The notes: generated by a model not told the origin, from the letters alone. A stretch of DNA of 38,222 nucleotides from Oscillospiraceae bacterium (GCA_017434755.1 JAFRER010000002.1:1-38222), one strand, 5' to 3'. Counted from the first letter of the stretch, positions 7,938 to 16,690 are shown. Numbers and translations are program-made.

Positions 7938-8441
7938 TTATTTGTTTTCTACTGAGATGATCTCAAACTTCAACGTGCCTGCAGGCGCTTCAACGCTTAT
8001 GATATCTCCGACCTTGTGTCCTTTCAGCGCGTTGCCGACGGGTGAGTCATCCGAAATACGTCCGTTTCTGGGATTGGCTTCCTGCGATCCGACGATCTCA
8101 AAAAACTCCGTATCATCATACTCGATGTCTCTCACACGAACGATGCTTCCGAGCGTGACCGTATCCTTCGGGCCGTCTCCTTCAAGAAAATCGACTATTT
8201 CCGCATTCTCAATGAGATCCTTCAATTCGGCTATCTTGGAATAGAGTTTTCCCTGCTCCGTTTTAGCCTCGTCATACTCACTGTTTTCGGAAAGATCACC
8301 GAAGCTTCTTGCCTCCTTGATCTGCTCCGCGACCTCTTTCTCTCTGACCGTTTCCAGATAGTTCAGTTCTTTTTTGAGCTCATTGAGGCGCTCGGTGCTC
8401 ATTTTATACCTGTTGGAGATGCTTGGATTTTGATAAGCCAT
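7938..8441 (-). CDS. greA: Transcription elongation factor GreA
   Basis: This 167-residue protein rescues backtracked RNA polymerase by stimulating transcript cleavage. The N-terminal coiled coil (about 14-85) carries the acidic tip segment with GDLSENSEYDEAK, typical of GreA. The C-terminal FKBP-like domain (about 95-165) has the DDSPVGNAL and GHKVGD segments. The start at 8441 has AAGGGAG upstream; a second ATG lies 13 codons in and would give the usual family length of about 155. It is the first gene of greA-lysS, with its own strong promoter. The greA-lysS pairing is common in Bacillota. Confidence 0.96.
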   Translation of the reverse strand: MAYQNPSISNRYKMSTERLNELKKELNYLETVREKEVAEQIKEARSFGDLSENSEYDEAKTEQGKLYSKIAELKDLIENAEIVDFLEGDGPKDTVTLGSIVRVRDIEYDDTEFFEIVGSQEANPRNGRISDDSPVGNALKGHKVGDIISVEAPAGTLKFEIISVENK

Positions 8442-8472
8442 TGTATACGACTCCCTTACAGAAATTTAGGTA

Positions 8473-8502
8473 ATTATAAATACTTGCATTACAGAATGTC
8501 AA
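8473..8502 (-). promoter_or_regulatory. Strong sigma-A promoter for greA-lysS
   Basis: On the minus strand consensus TTGACA (8497-8502), 18-bp spacer, consensus TATAAT (8473-8478). The -35 box overlaps the stop codon (8499-8501) of the upstream S41 protease gene, and no terminator separates the two operons. Confidence 0.85.
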
Positions 8503-9740
8503 CTCAAATATCTGAGCGCTTCCATAAGCTGTTCATCTTCCGAAGTGCTCGCCGTGCCCTCCTGTCCGCCGGTAGTGCCGGATGTCGTTCCGACGGTCGA
8601 AGGATCGGAGTTGTAAATGATTATATCCGGCGTCACGCCGATGTTCGAGATGTCCGTACGCATTGCGGTAAGATACATCTTCGTTGAAAGCCGGATGGCC
8701 GCGCCGTCGTCCAGGTCAAATGTCTCCTGCGACTGAACGTTTCCCATGCTCTGTTCTCCGAGGATAGTCGCCTTGTTGTATTCCTGCAGGACCTTGGCGA
8801 ATATCTCCGAACAACCGTAAGTCCCGCTGTTTATCATGACGACTGTCGGAAGATCGATGCACATCCCGTCGGAAGAATAGACCTTTTCCTTTCCCTTATT
8901 ATCCACTTCAATGAACATGTCGTAATTGGGAAGCAGATAATCAAGCAGCTGCGCCGCCTCGGAATACAGGCCTCCGGAGTTTCCGCGCAGATCGATGACA
9001 AGGCTTTCCGCATCCTTGAACAGGAGATCCTCTATGGCATCGATGGCATCCTGTGCCGTTCCGGCATCAAAATCATAGATCTGTACATATCCGGCCATCG
9101 TTTTTTCAAGCCTGTAGTTCACGGAACTCTGGTATGTGGAGGAACAGTCTATCGTGACCGTGTTATTGCCGTTCAGTCCGATGACGAATGAGGTGTTCAT
9201 TTTGGACCGGATCAGCGTCCTGACCTCATCGATATTCATATCCGATACCTTGACCCCGTCTATGCTCTGAATGACCATGCCGGGAGAAAGACCTGCCTTG
9301 GCTGCAACGGAGTCATTGTTGACGGAAATGATCTCAAAACCGCCCGAGTCCTTTTTCTTGAGCGAGATCCCGATGTTGGCGTATTCATCCGAAGAATAGA
9401 GCTGATACGTGCTGTATTCATCCGCACTCATATAATAGCTCCATTTATCCGACAGGCAGGCGACCATGGCGGCCGCGGCGGAATCCGCCATCTTGTCTCT
9501 GTCTGCTTCGCCGATATAGTTATCAACGATTATGTTTTTCAGCTCAATATACCGGCTTGCCTCTTCGTATTCATCCTTGCCGCCGACACTGTTCATCACT
9601 CTGGAATACGTGACGCCGATCGCCGTCCCGGTAAATACGATAAGCAGCAGCAGCACGATCTTGAGCGGAATGCCGAGATTAAATAAGTTGATGATGAACC
9701 TCAGGATCTTTCTCAGTATCCGTTTTGTATACCTGCTCAC
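8499..9740 (-). CDS. S41-family (CtpA/CtpB-like) protease homologue with PDZ domain, catalytic Lys position altered
   Basis: A GTG start at 9740 is preferred (GGAGG 6 bases upstream), giving 413 residues; the frame also extends to a TTG at 9797 inside a hairpin. A short basic N terminus leads to a membrane helix (about 24-44), so the protein faces outward. A PDZ domain (about 115-185) and the S41 core follow. The nucleophile Ser is present in GCSEIF, and GNSGG is retained. The TFGKGxVQ segment that normally carries the catalytic Lys reads SMGNVQ, with Asn in its place. It ends the ftsEX/M23 operon, where S41 proteases are commonly found and trim or regulate secreted cell-wall hydrolases. It may be inactive or use another base. 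Confidence 0.88.
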   Translation of the reverse strand: MSRYTKRILRKILRFIINLFNLGIPLKIVLLLLIVFTGTAIGVTYSRVMNSVGGKDEYEEASRYIELKNIIVDNYIGEADRDKMADSAAAAMVACLSDKWSYYMSADEYSTYQLYSSDEYANIGISLKKKDSGGFEIISVNNDSVAAKAGLSPGMVIQSIDGVKVSDMNIDEVRTLIRSKMNTSFVIGLNGNNTVTIDCSSTYQSSVNYRLEKTMAGYVQIYDFDAGTAQDAIDAIEDLLFKDAESLVIDLRGNSGGLYSEAAQLLDYLLPNYDMFIEVDNKGKEKVYSSDGMCIDLPTVVMINSGTYGCSEIFAKVLQEYNKATILGEQSMGNVQSQETFDLDDGAAIRLSTKMYLTAMRTDISNIGVTPDIIIYNSDPSTVGTTSGTTGGQEGTASTSEDEQLMEALRYLS

Positions 9741-9766
9741 GAACAACCTCCAAAATAACCGTATCA

Positions 9767-9795
9767 GCCGGACAGCTGAAAACAGACTGTCCGGC
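9767..9795 (-). other. Perfect hairpin in the leader of the S41 protease gene
   Basis: A 9-bp inverted repeat GCCGGACAG/CTGTCCGGC (9767-9775 with 9787-9795) with an 11-nt loop lies between the second M23 gene and the protease start. A run of T precedes it on the minus strand instead of following it, so it does not look like a standard terminator. It may stabilise the end of the upstream message or lower readthrough. Confidence 0.5.
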
Positions 9796-9820
9796 AAAAA
9801 ATATTCAGATTAAAAAACGA

Positions 9821-11083
9821 TCAGCCGCCTGAATCGGGAGAAAAGGTAAGCCCGGAAAACCAATTGTTAAACTCGAGACATGTAGTGGTGCCGTTGGAAT
9901 TAGCTGAACGGATCTCAAAATGGAGATGCGGTCCGGTAGAATAACCGGTGCTCCCGACATACCCGATCACCTGTCCCTGCGAAACCGTCTGGTTGACCGA
10001 AACAGCAATGGATGACATGTGGCCGTACAGCGTATAATAACCGTTTCCGTGATCGATCATCACGCAGTTTCCATAGCCTCCGTTAACGCCCGCAATGCAG
10101 ACCGTCCCGCCATCGGAGGCCCAGATCGAATCGCCGTACTGGCTTCCGATATCCATGCCGGAATGATACTTCCATTGCCCGGAAATAGGATGATACCTGT
10201 AACCCACGCAACTAGTGATATACGTACATGAGACCGGCCAGATAAAGTTGCCGGAACCGGATACTGTCCCGCCTGAATAACCGGTAGCTCCCGCAGAGGC
10301 TGCTATGGCGGCGCGTCTTTCCCTCTCGAGCTCTTCCGTCAGTCTGTCAATCTCGGCCTGCGCTTCCTCAACAGCTTTCTGGAAACCTTCCAGCGTCTCG
10401 CTCTCTTCATCGATACTGCTCTTAAGCTCTTCCAGCATCTGATCCGTCTCATCGATCTGGGCCTGAAGAGCTTCCTGTTCCTCAAGAAGCTTCTCCTGCT
10501 TCAGATCGAGCTCGGCCTTCAAAGACTCATATTCCGCCTTGACGGATTCGGAATGCTGTCTGGCAGCGATATACTCATCTTCAAGTTTCTTGTCGGCATC
10601 CATGATCTCTCCTATGTCATCCATAGCGGAAAGCAGGCTGCCGAGAGAATCGGCATTGAGGAAGATTGCGAGAAGATCGTAGCTTCCGTTTTCCTCCATT
10701 GCCCTGACTCTGGTCCGGTATTTTTCCAGCTGATCCTGTTCAGCCTTGACAGCCGACGCCAGTTCAAGAGATTTCTGCTCTATGATCTCAGCCATATAGT
10801 CGATCTGAAGCTGGTTCAATTCCATCTGCCTCAAGGTATACGCGTTTCTTTCCTCAAGCGCCACCTTCAGCTCGAGAAAGTCGGATTTCTCTTTTTCAAG
10901 AGCTTCGATCTTGTCCTGCTGAACCTTTACCTTTTCGGCTATCTTCTCTTTTTCCTCTTCCAGATCATCGATCTCGTCCTGCGTTACCGCATAAGCCCCT
11001 GTTCCGAAAAGAGGAACAGCCGCGCCGATCAAAATCGCCGCAATCAGAACGAATATCAGTGTTTTCTTCATGTTTTTCAACAT
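9821..11083 (-). CDS. PcsB/EnvC-like murein hydrolase, M23 peptidase (second copy)
   Basis: This 420-residue secreted protein has a signal peptide (1-32), a long coiled coil (about 34-265) and a C-terminal LytM/M23 zinc peptidase domain (about 295-405). The metal and catalytic motifs are intact: HSGMDIG (H, D), LYGHMSS and HLHFEI. The coiled coil of such proteins docks on the FtsX outer loop, so peptide cross-link cutting occurs only at the division site. It is a clear paralogue of the gene just upstream: both share EKYRxRxxAMEENG and LNADSLG segments in the same positions. AAGGAA precedes the ATG. It is the fifth gene of the operon. Confidence 0.9.
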   Translation of the reverse strand: MLKNMKKTLIFVLIAAILIGAAVPLFGTGAYAVTQDEIDDLEEEKEKIAEKVKVQQDKIEALEKEKSDFLELKVALEERNAYTLRQMELNQLQIDYMAEIIEQKSLELASAVKAEQDQLEKYRTRVRAMEENGSYDLLAIFLNADSLGSLLSAMDDIGEIMDADKKLEDEYIAARQHSESVKAEYESLKAELDLKQEKLLEEQEALQAQIDETDQMLEELKSSIDEESETLEGFQKAVEEAQAEIDRLTEELERERRAAIAASAGATGYSGGTVSGSGNFIWPVSCTYITSCVGYRYHPISGQWKYHSGMDIGSQYGDSIWASDGGTVCIAGVNGGYGNCVMIDHGNGYYTLYGHMSSIAVSVNQTVSQGQVIGYVGSTGYSTGPHLHFEIRSANSNGTTTCLEFNNWFSGLTFSPDSGG

Positions 11084-11123
11084 AAAAGCATTCCTTCAGA
11101 GAGAAATCATCCTCTGATCCCTG

Positions 11124-12494
11124 TTACAGATACCCCTGCGGATCCACTCTGCTTCCGTTAATGGCGACCTCAAAATGCAGATGAACGCCGTCAAGGCCGT
11201 AGCATGTGCCGGTATTCCCTACTCCGCCGATCGTCTGTCCTTTGCTGACATAGGAACCCACTCCGACATACATACTGCTCAAGTGAGCATAGAGAGTGGT
11301 AAAGCCGTTGCCGTGATCGATTATAATGCAGTTTCCGTATCCGCCGTAATACTCAGCCTTGATGACGGTTCCGCCATCCGCCGCTACGATCGGAGAGCCC
11401 ATGCTGCCATACCCGTCTATATCGATACCGGTGTGGTTTGTTCCCGTGCTGGGCCTGTATCCGAACGGACTGGTAATATTGTAATGTCCGGGAAAAGGCC
11501 ATGTGAATGAGCCGCTTCCGCTGACTGCCGTTCCGGATCCGGTGGATCCGCCGGAAGTACTGCCGTTATCTACAGCAGTTCCGTTCCCGGAACCGTCGCC
11601 GGATGCGGGCTGGGATGAACCGCTCTGCGCTGCCGCTGCAGCGGCAGCCGCTGCTTCAGCCGCTTTTCTTGCCTGATACTCCGCGATGAAGTTCGAAGCG
11701 GCAGCGGCGGCGGCAGCTTCGATCTGTTCCATCCGTTTCTGTTCTTCCTCAGCCGCTTTGATCTTTTCCGTGTATTCTTCAATCAGCGATTCGGACTCTT
11801 CAATCTCTTTTTCAAGCTCGGCTTTTTCCGATTCAAGATCGAAGAGGTCTTTTTCGTAGCCGTCCTTGATGGCCTCGCACTCAGCCTTGTACGCCTCATA
11901 CTCAGCCTTGACCGCCTCATGCTCCTCACGAGCCTCCGTCAGCTGATTGTAGAGGACCATGTCGCTGTTCATCACATCGCCGTAATCGTCTATAGCTGTC
12001 AGGAGCTCACCTAAACTGTCCGCATTCAGAAGAATGGCGAGAATGTTGTATCCGCCGTTTTCCTCCATTGCCTTGATCCGGACACGGTATTTTTCAAGCT
12101 GATCATCCTCCCGCGCTTTCGCGACTTCCACCCTTTTCTCACGGATGGAGATCCTTACATCGTATCGGGAGATCTCGTCAGAGATAAGGGCTATCTCCTC
12201 TTCAACAAGAGAGATCGCCTCCAGGGCGGCGGCATTGCGTTCCTCAAGAGCAATCTTTGCCTCAATAACGAGCGCCTGCTCTTCCTTGAGTTTTTCTACC
12301 TTGTTCCTGGCATTGGTGACATTGGTTTTGGCGGTTTCCTTCTCCTCATTCAGAGCAGCCAGCTGCTGCTCAAAATCATCTTCCGATTCTTCTTCCGCTC
12401 TAGCCACGGAAGGCAGAACAAAGCTCAGAAGGGACAACACCATTAAAACTGCCAGAATAATACAAAGTATTCTAACAAATCTGCTTCGATTCAT
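11124..12494 (-). CDS. PcsB/EnvC-like murein hydrolase, M23 peptidase (first copy, beside ftsX)
   Basis: This 456-residue protein starts 3 bases after ftsX. It has a signal peptide (1-33, ending ARA), a coiled coil (about 35-260), an Ala-rich then Gly/Ser-rich linker (about 265-325) and an M23 domain (about 335-456). HTGIDIDG, LYAHLSS and HLHFEV give a complete zinc site. In Gram-positive bacteria the hydrolase next to ftsX is activated by FtsEX during cell division. The Gly/Ser linker, longer than in the downstream copy, would let the catalytic domain reach further into the wall. Confidence 0.91.
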   Translation of the reverse strand: MNRSRFVRILCIILAVLMVLSLLSFVLPSVARAEEESEDDFEQQLAALNEEKETAKTNVTNARNKVEKLKEEQALVIEAKIALEERNAAALEAISLVEEEIALISDEISRYDVRISIREKRVEVAKAREDDQLEKYRVRIKAMEENGGYNILAILLNADSLGELLTAIDDYGDVMNSDMVLYNQLTEAREEHEAVKAEYEAYKAECEAIKDGYEKDLFDLESEKAELEKEIEESESLIEEYTEKIKAAEEEQKRMEQIEAAAAAAASNFIAEYQARKAAEAAAAAAAAAQSGSSQPASGDGSGNGTAVDNGSTSGGSTGSGTAVSGSGSFTWPFPGHYNITSPFGYRPSTGTNHTGIDIDGYGSMGSPIVAADGGTVIKAEYYGGYGNCIIIDHGNGFTTLYAHLSSMYVGVGSYVSKGQTIGGVGNTGTCYGLDGVHLHFEVAINGSRVDPQGYL

Positions 12495-12497
12495 AAG

Positions 12498-13400
12498 TCA
12501 TACCTTAAGATAATTCCTTATTGCGTTCATGCCTCCGAACACACCGACCATGATGCCGAGACCGAGAAACACGATCAGCACATATACTGCGACAGACTTG
12601 AAGGGGATGATGTTCAGATAGGCAGCCGACATGGAATTCACGATCTTGACCGTCAGGCCGTCATAAATTCCCCATTCCGCAAGATACGCAAGCCCGCCGC
12701 CCAGAATACCGAGCACAAGGCCTTCCACAACGAAGGGCATGCGAATGAATGAATTCGTCGCGCCGACCATTTTCATTATGGCTATCTCTTCTCTCCGGCT
12801 GATGGTCGCGAGCTTGATCGTATTCGTCATAATAAAGATCGAAACGAAAACGAGAATAACGATCAGGACAAGCGAAACGACCGTGACAACATTGCGGATC
12901 GAAATAAAGGCTTTTGCATACTGCGTGTGTGCTTTCGCTTCGGCGATGCCGTCAACTTCCTCAAGCCGGGCCTTCGTCTGTGCCATGGAGGAGATATCCG
13001 TAAGGTGCACAACGAATCTGTGGCGGAAAACAGTCTCGTCGATCCCTTCCATAAGGTCGGAATCATAGTTGCTCATGAACTTTGCCATGGCGTTTTTACG
13101 ACTGACAAATTCAACGGACTGAACGTTTTCTATCTTTTTCAGTTCAGATCCGATGGCTTCCGCGGCTGCTTCGTCCTCAATGTCTTCTTCAACGAACGCC
13201 ACCACTTCGTTCTGATCTTCAAGATCTTTGATAAGGGAGTCGATGTTCAGTGACAGAAGTGAAACGCTTCCCATGATGATCAGGCACGCCATTATGATCG
13301 TGACGGAAGCGAAAGACATGAATCCGTGTGTGAATATGCTGCGGAATCCCTCTCGAATAAGGTAACCGTATCTGTTAAGTCTCATTTCCGAAATACCCAT
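12498..13400 (-). CDS. ftsX: Cell-division ABC transporter permease FtsX
   Basis: This 300-residue membrane protein has the FtsX layout: an N-terminal cytosolic helix, TM1 (about 26-50), a large outer loop (about 51-170) that binds the murein hydrolase, then TM2-TM4 (about 172-195, 222-242, 268-290). RREEIAIMKMVGATNSFIR is the cytosolic coupling segment that contacts FtsE. The start at ATG 13400 overlaps ftsE by 26 bases; an alternative ATG at 13385 is also possible. It couples ATP hydrolysis in FtsE to activation of the hydrolases encoded just downstream. Confidence 0.95.
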   Translation of the reverse strand: MGISEMRLNRYGYLIREGFRSIFTHGFMSFASVTIIMACLIIMGSVSLLSLNIDSLIKDLEDQNEVVAFVEEDIEDEAAAEAIGSELKKIENVQSVEFVSRKNAMAKFMSNYDSDLMEGIDETVFRHRFVVHLTDISSMAQTKARLEEVDGIAEAKAHTQYAKAFISIRNVVTVVSLVLIVILVFVSIFIMTNTIKLATISRREEIAIMKMVGATNSFIRMPFVVEGLVLGILGGGLAYLAEWGIYDGLTVKIVNSMSAAYLNIIPFKSVAVYVLIVFLGLGIMVGVFGGMNAIRNYLKV

Positions 13401-14064
13401 CCATTCCGTCGCTGATCACTTCACCGTTGTCAATGGAGATCACTCGCTTGGAGAATGCATTGACAAGTTCCTTTTCGTGAGTTACGACCAGTATTGTTGT
13501 CCCCATGCTGTTTATCTTCTCAAAAAGCAGCATGAGCTCAAGACTTCTGACAGGATCAAGGTTGCCGGTCGGCTCGTCCGCCACGATCATTCTGGGATTG
13601 TTCACAAGCGCCCTGGCAATGGCAACACGCTGCTGTTCACCGCCGGACAGCTCATCGGGAAGCCTTTTCTCTCTGCCGTCCAGTCCGACCAGTTCAAGAA
13701 CATAGGGAACTCTTTTCCGGATCTGCTTGTTGCTTGCGCCGACGACACGCATCGCAAATGCGACGTTGTCATATACGTTCATGTTCTCTATGAGTCTGAA
13801 ATCCTGGAAAACGACGCCGAGGGTCCTTCTCATCTGAGGGATCTTGCGGCGTTTGATCTTCCGCATGTCGAAATCGTTGACGATGATCCTTCCGCTCGTA
13901 GCGGAGATCTCTCCGGTGATAAGCTTCATGATGGTCGTTTTCCCCGAGCCGGAAGGCCCCACGAGAAAAACGAATTCCCCGTCATCGATCCGGAAGCTGA
14001 CTCCGTTGAGCGCTTCCGTACCGCTTGAAGAATATACCATCTTAACATTGTTTAACTGAACCAT
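13375..14064 (-). CDS. ftsE: Cell-division ABC transporter ATPase FtsE
   Basis: This 229-residue ABC ATPase has Walker [11 protein letters not shown]-loop VFQDFRLI, signature LSGGEQQR, Walker [10 protein letters not shown] and the H-loop VVTHE. The FQDFRLI and [10 protein letters not shown] strings are typical of FtsE. GGAGG precedes the ATG. It forms the FtsE2X2 complex with ftsX at the septum. It does not transport a substrate but gates hydrolase activity. It lies 26 bases after a PucR-type regulator gene, so the regulator is probably the first gene of the same transcript. Confidence 0.96.
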   Translation of the reverse strand: MVQLNNVKMVYSSSGTEALNGVSFRIDDGEFVFLVGPSGSGKTTIMKLITGEISATSGRIIVNDFDMRKIKRRKIPQMRRTLGVVFQDFRLIENMNVYDNVAFAMRVVGASNKQIRKRVPYVLELVGLDGREKRLPDELSGGEQQRVAIARALVNNPRMIVADEPTGNLDPVRSLELMLLFEKINSMGTTILVVTHEKELVNAFSKRVISIDNGEVISDGMDGYFGNET

Positions 14065-14090
14065 TTGAAATCCTCCGAAGGTTTATGCGA

Positions 14091-15185
14091 TCAATACTTT
14101 CCGAGATTAAGAGAGTCCAGATACATCTTTACCATCATGGCGACCTTGAACACGATGGCATGGTCAAATTCTCTGAGATCGAGTCCCGTAAGCTTCTTGA
14201 TCTTTTCCAGACGATAAACGAGCGTGTTGCGGTGGACATAGAGCTTTCTGGATGTTTCGGAAACATTCAGATTGTTTTCAAAGAATCTGTTGATCGTCTC
14301 AAGCGTGTCCTCGTCAAGCGTTTCTATCGGGTTCTTTTTGAAGACCTCCCGGAGGAACATTTCGCAGAGAGTGGTGGGAAGCTGGTAGATGATCCTGCCA
14401 AGGCCGAGGCTTTCGTAGTAAACGATGGTCTTGTCGCTTTCAAAAACCCGGCCGACATCTATCGCGACCTGAGCCTCTTTATATCTGTCGGCGAGTTCCC
14501 GGAGATGCTTGGAATCCGTGCTCACGCCGATAATGCAGGTGACGCCGAGATCTTCTTTGAGCACATTCTCGATCGTGGCTGCGGCTCTTGAGACTTCTTC
14601 ATGAGAATCCTTGGATGAAAGAGCTTTGATGACCACAACATCCGACTCGTTGATATTGAGCACGAAGTCTTTCTGTTTATCCGGAAAGAGGCGCTGGATC
14701 GTTTCGACTGCAGCAACGTCCGGTTTTTCAAGCTGACGGACAAGAATAACACTTCTGGGTTCATCGGTCGCAAAGTGCAGTTCCTTTGCCCTTACGTATA
14801 CATCTCCGGGAAGGATGTTGTCGGAGATGATATTCTTGACAAACGCCGCCTTGTTATGCTTTTCCTCATAACTTGTCTTTGCCTCGCTGAAAGCGATGGC
14901 GGCAATGGAACTCAACGCTTTTGATCCAGGATCCGTTCCGTCTGCAAAAGCATAGTACTCTGTTTTGCCGCTGTCGGAATTCAGCGGGCAGAATGCTCTC
15001 AGCTGCGTGACAACAGGAAGACCCCCGCTTTTGCTGACTGCATGATCAAAATCATCCAGTTTCGTTCCGATAAGGGAAGCATCCGTCGAAGCGACAACGA
15101 TCCCCTGCTCGTCTGTTACCCCTAAGGGCCTGTCAACGGCATCCTTCATCTGAATGACAACACTCTGAAATAATCTTCCGGACAT
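14091..15185 (-). CDS. CdaR/PucR-family transcriptional regulator
   Basis: This 364-residue protein has an N-terminal sensor-like part (about 5-110, with GVTDEQGIVVAS, like sugar-diacid recognition domains), a middle region (about 130-270), and a C-terminal PucR helix-turn-helix (about 305-360: NVSETSRKLYVHRNTLVYRLEKI). Members of this family sense small metabolites and activate transcription. AGGAGG precedes the ATG. It is the first gene before ftsE with a good promoter upstream, so it may control or simply share a transcript with the ftsEX operon. The effector is not predictable. Confidence 0.85.
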   Translation of the reverse strand: MSGRLFQSVVIQMKDAVDRPLGVTDEQGIVVASTDASLIGTKLDDFDHAVSKSGGLPVVTQLRAFCPLNSDSGKTEYYAFADGTDPGSKALSSIAAIAFSEAKTSYEEKHNKAAFVKNIISDNILPGDVYVRAKELHFATDEPRSVILVRQLEKPDVAAVETIQRLFPDKQKDFVLNINESDVVVIKALSSKDSHEEVSRAAATIENVLKEDLGVTCIIGVSTDSKHLRELADRYKEAQVAIDVGRVFESDKTIVYYESLGLGRIIYQLPTTLCEMFLREVFKKNPIETLDEDTLETINRFFENNLNVSETSRKLYVHRNTLVYRLEKIKKLTGLDLREFDHAIVFKVAMMVKMYLDSLNLGKY

Positions 15186-15267
15186 AAGCAGCCTCCTGTT
15201 TATACCTGCGAAAATCGCAATTATTGATATAGCAAAACAACCATATATGATAACAGCAGTTTGGAAT

Positions 15268-15296
15268 ATAATAACTCGATTTTAAGTAATTTTCAA
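15268..15296 (-). promoter_or_regulatory. Sigma-A promoter for the regulator-ftsEX operon
   Basis: On the minus strand TTGAAA (15291-15296), 17-bp spacer, TATTAT (15268-15273). It lies about 75 bases upstream of the regulator start in an AT-rich 200-base gap. Confidence 0.7.
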
Positions 15297-15383
15297 TAGA
15301 AATGTTGTCTTGTTTTTGTTGAATATTTATAGTTTATTGTGTTATCGCTCAAAAAAGCCCCAGATTATAAGCCTATTTTTCAT

Positions 15384-16094
15384 CTAATTGCCATTGAATA
15401 TTTTGCACAATTCATCTTCAGACAATTCTCTGTAACGTCCGCTTTCAAGATCATCCGGGAGCTTCAGTCCGCCGATCGAAAGCCTTTTTAAGCTTAAGAC
15501 CGGCTTTCCGACAGCGGCCAGCATTCTTTTGACCTGGTGATACTTCCCCTCATATACCGTTACGAAGCATGCGCTGCTCCCTGTCGGTTCGAGGACGGCG
15601 GGAAGGCATTGCGTTCCGTCCGCGAGAACGAGACCGCGGGAAAAGGCCTCCGCATCTTCCTCATCCGGAACGCCGTCCACTCTTGCATAATAAACTTTGC
15701 TGATACCGGAAGCCGGCGAGATCACCCTGTGTGAAAATTCCCCGTCATTTGTCAGAAGCAGCAGTCCCTCCGTATCCTTATCCAGTCTTCCCACGGGAAA
15801 CAGGCCCATATTCCTTTCATATCCCTCGAGGATATCAAGCACGGTCCTCTGCTTTCTGTCCTCCGTGGCGGAAAGCAGTCCGGAAGGCTTGTTCATCATG
15901 AAATACCTGTATCTTGCCGTATTTACGGCAGCTCCGTCTATCCTGACGGTGGAAGCTCCTCTTTCGATCTTCATGTCAGGAGACTGAGCCGCAGCTCCGT
16001 TCACAGTGACCCTTCCGGCCCTGATAAGCTTTTTCACATCACTCCTGCTCGAGATCCCGGCACCGGCAAGGATCTTGTCAAGCCTTTCTTTCAA
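15384..16094 (-). CDS. RsuA/RluB-family rRNA pseudouridine synthase
   Basis: The protein has an N-terminal S4 RNA-binding domain (ERLDKILAGAG to about residue 60) and the pseudouridine synthase domain. The catalytic Asp lies in GRLDKDTEGLLLLTNDG, and GKYHQVKRML is the conserved C-terminal motif. It converts a uridine in rRNA, most likely 16S position 516 given the small-subunit RsuA pattern, to pseudouridine. I place the start at TTG 16094 because GGGGAGA sits 6 bases upstream and the S4 domain starts there. An ATG at 16118 has no ribosome site and lies almost at the predicted transcription start. It is divergent from dut. Confidence 0.9.
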   Translation of the reverse strand: MKERLDKILAGAGISSRSDVKKLIRAGRVTVNGAAAQSPDMKIERGASTVRIDGAAVNTARYRYFMMNKPSGLLSATEDRKQRTVLDILEGYERNMGLFPVGRLDKDTEGLLLLTNDGEFSHRVISPASGISKVYYARVDGVPDEEDAEAFSRGLVLADGTQCLPAVLEPTGSSACFVTVYEGKYHQVKRMLAAVGKPVLSLKRLSIGGLKLPDDLESGRYRELSEDELCKIFNGN

Positions 16095-16127
16095 AACCGA
16101 TCTCCCCGCTGTCTGCATTTTTGAATG

Positions 16128-16136
16128 AGTATATCA
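16128..16136 (-). promoter_or_regulatory. Extended -10 promoter for the pseudouridine synthase gene
   Basis: TGATATACT on the minus strand is an extended -10 element (TGn plus TATACT, 16128-16133). No clear -35 is seen. The predicted start near 16121 supports the downstream TTG start at 16094. Confidence 0.5.
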
Positions 16137-16194
16137 CCGGCACGCTATGAAAGTGTGAACCTCAAATTAAAAATACAACTGGCTGTTTATCATA

Positions 16195-16222
16195 TTGTAA
16201 TATGCATTCAAATTGTTATAAT
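16195..16222 (+). promoter_or_regulatory. Sigma-A promoter for dut
   Basis: TTGTAA (16195-16200), 16-bp spacer, consensus TATAAT (16217-16222), about 30 bases before the dut start. Confidence 0.7.
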
Positions 16223-16253
16223 AGCTTCATCAACTGAAATCGAGGGACCGTAC

Positions 16254-16688
16254 ATGCTCATCAACATCAAAAAACTGAATCCCGCAGCCATTATACCGAC
16301 ATCGGGATCAAAACTGTCGGCAGGGTATGATCTGTATGCCTGTCTGGATTCCCCCGTAACGATCCGGGCGCACAAAACCGAAAAGATCGGCACCGGTCTG
16401 TCCGTGGAGATCCCGGAAGGATACTTTGGCGCGATATTTGCCCGAAGCGGTCTTGCCTCAAAAAGCGGTATCCGTCCTGCAAACTGCGTCGGCGTCTGCG
16501 ACAGCGACTACAGAGGAGAATACATCGTGCCGCTGCACAACGACACCGATGAAGACTATACGGTCTGTCACGGCGACAGGATAGCGCAGATGATCGTTCT
16601 TCCGTATCTCTCCGTTGAATTCATCGAAACGGGAGAACTGTCCGAAACCGACAGGGGCAGCAGCGGCTTCGGTTCAACAGGAAAATAA
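16254..16688 (+). CDS. dut: Deoxyuridine 5'-triphosphate nucleotidohydrolase (dUTPase)
   Basis: This 144-residue trimeric dUTPase hydrolyses dUTP to dUMP and pyrophosphate, keeping uracil out of DNA and feeding dTMP synthesis. All five motifs are seen: AGYDLYA (23-29), RSGLASK, GVCDSDYRGE, GDRIAQMIV and RGSSGFGSTG. The frame extends 43 codons upstream, but ATG at 16254 is preferred since GAGGGA precedes it, the family begins there, and the promoter lies between. Motif 3 has Cys where most have Ile, a mild variation. It is a single-gene unit with a terminator. Confidence 0.95.
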   Translation: MLINIKKLNPAAIIPTSGSKLSAGYDLYACLDSPVTIRAHKTEKIGTGLSVEIPEGYFGAIFARSGLASKSGIRPANCVGVCDSDYRGEYIVPLHNDTDEDYTVCHGDRIAQMIVLPYLSVEFIETGELSETDRGSSGFGSTGK

Positions 16689-16690
16689 AG

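Noticed and set aside
9767-9795. Hairpin considered as a terminator of the second M23 gene
   Set aside because: The T-run lies on the wrong side for minus-strand termination; kept only as a leader hairpin.
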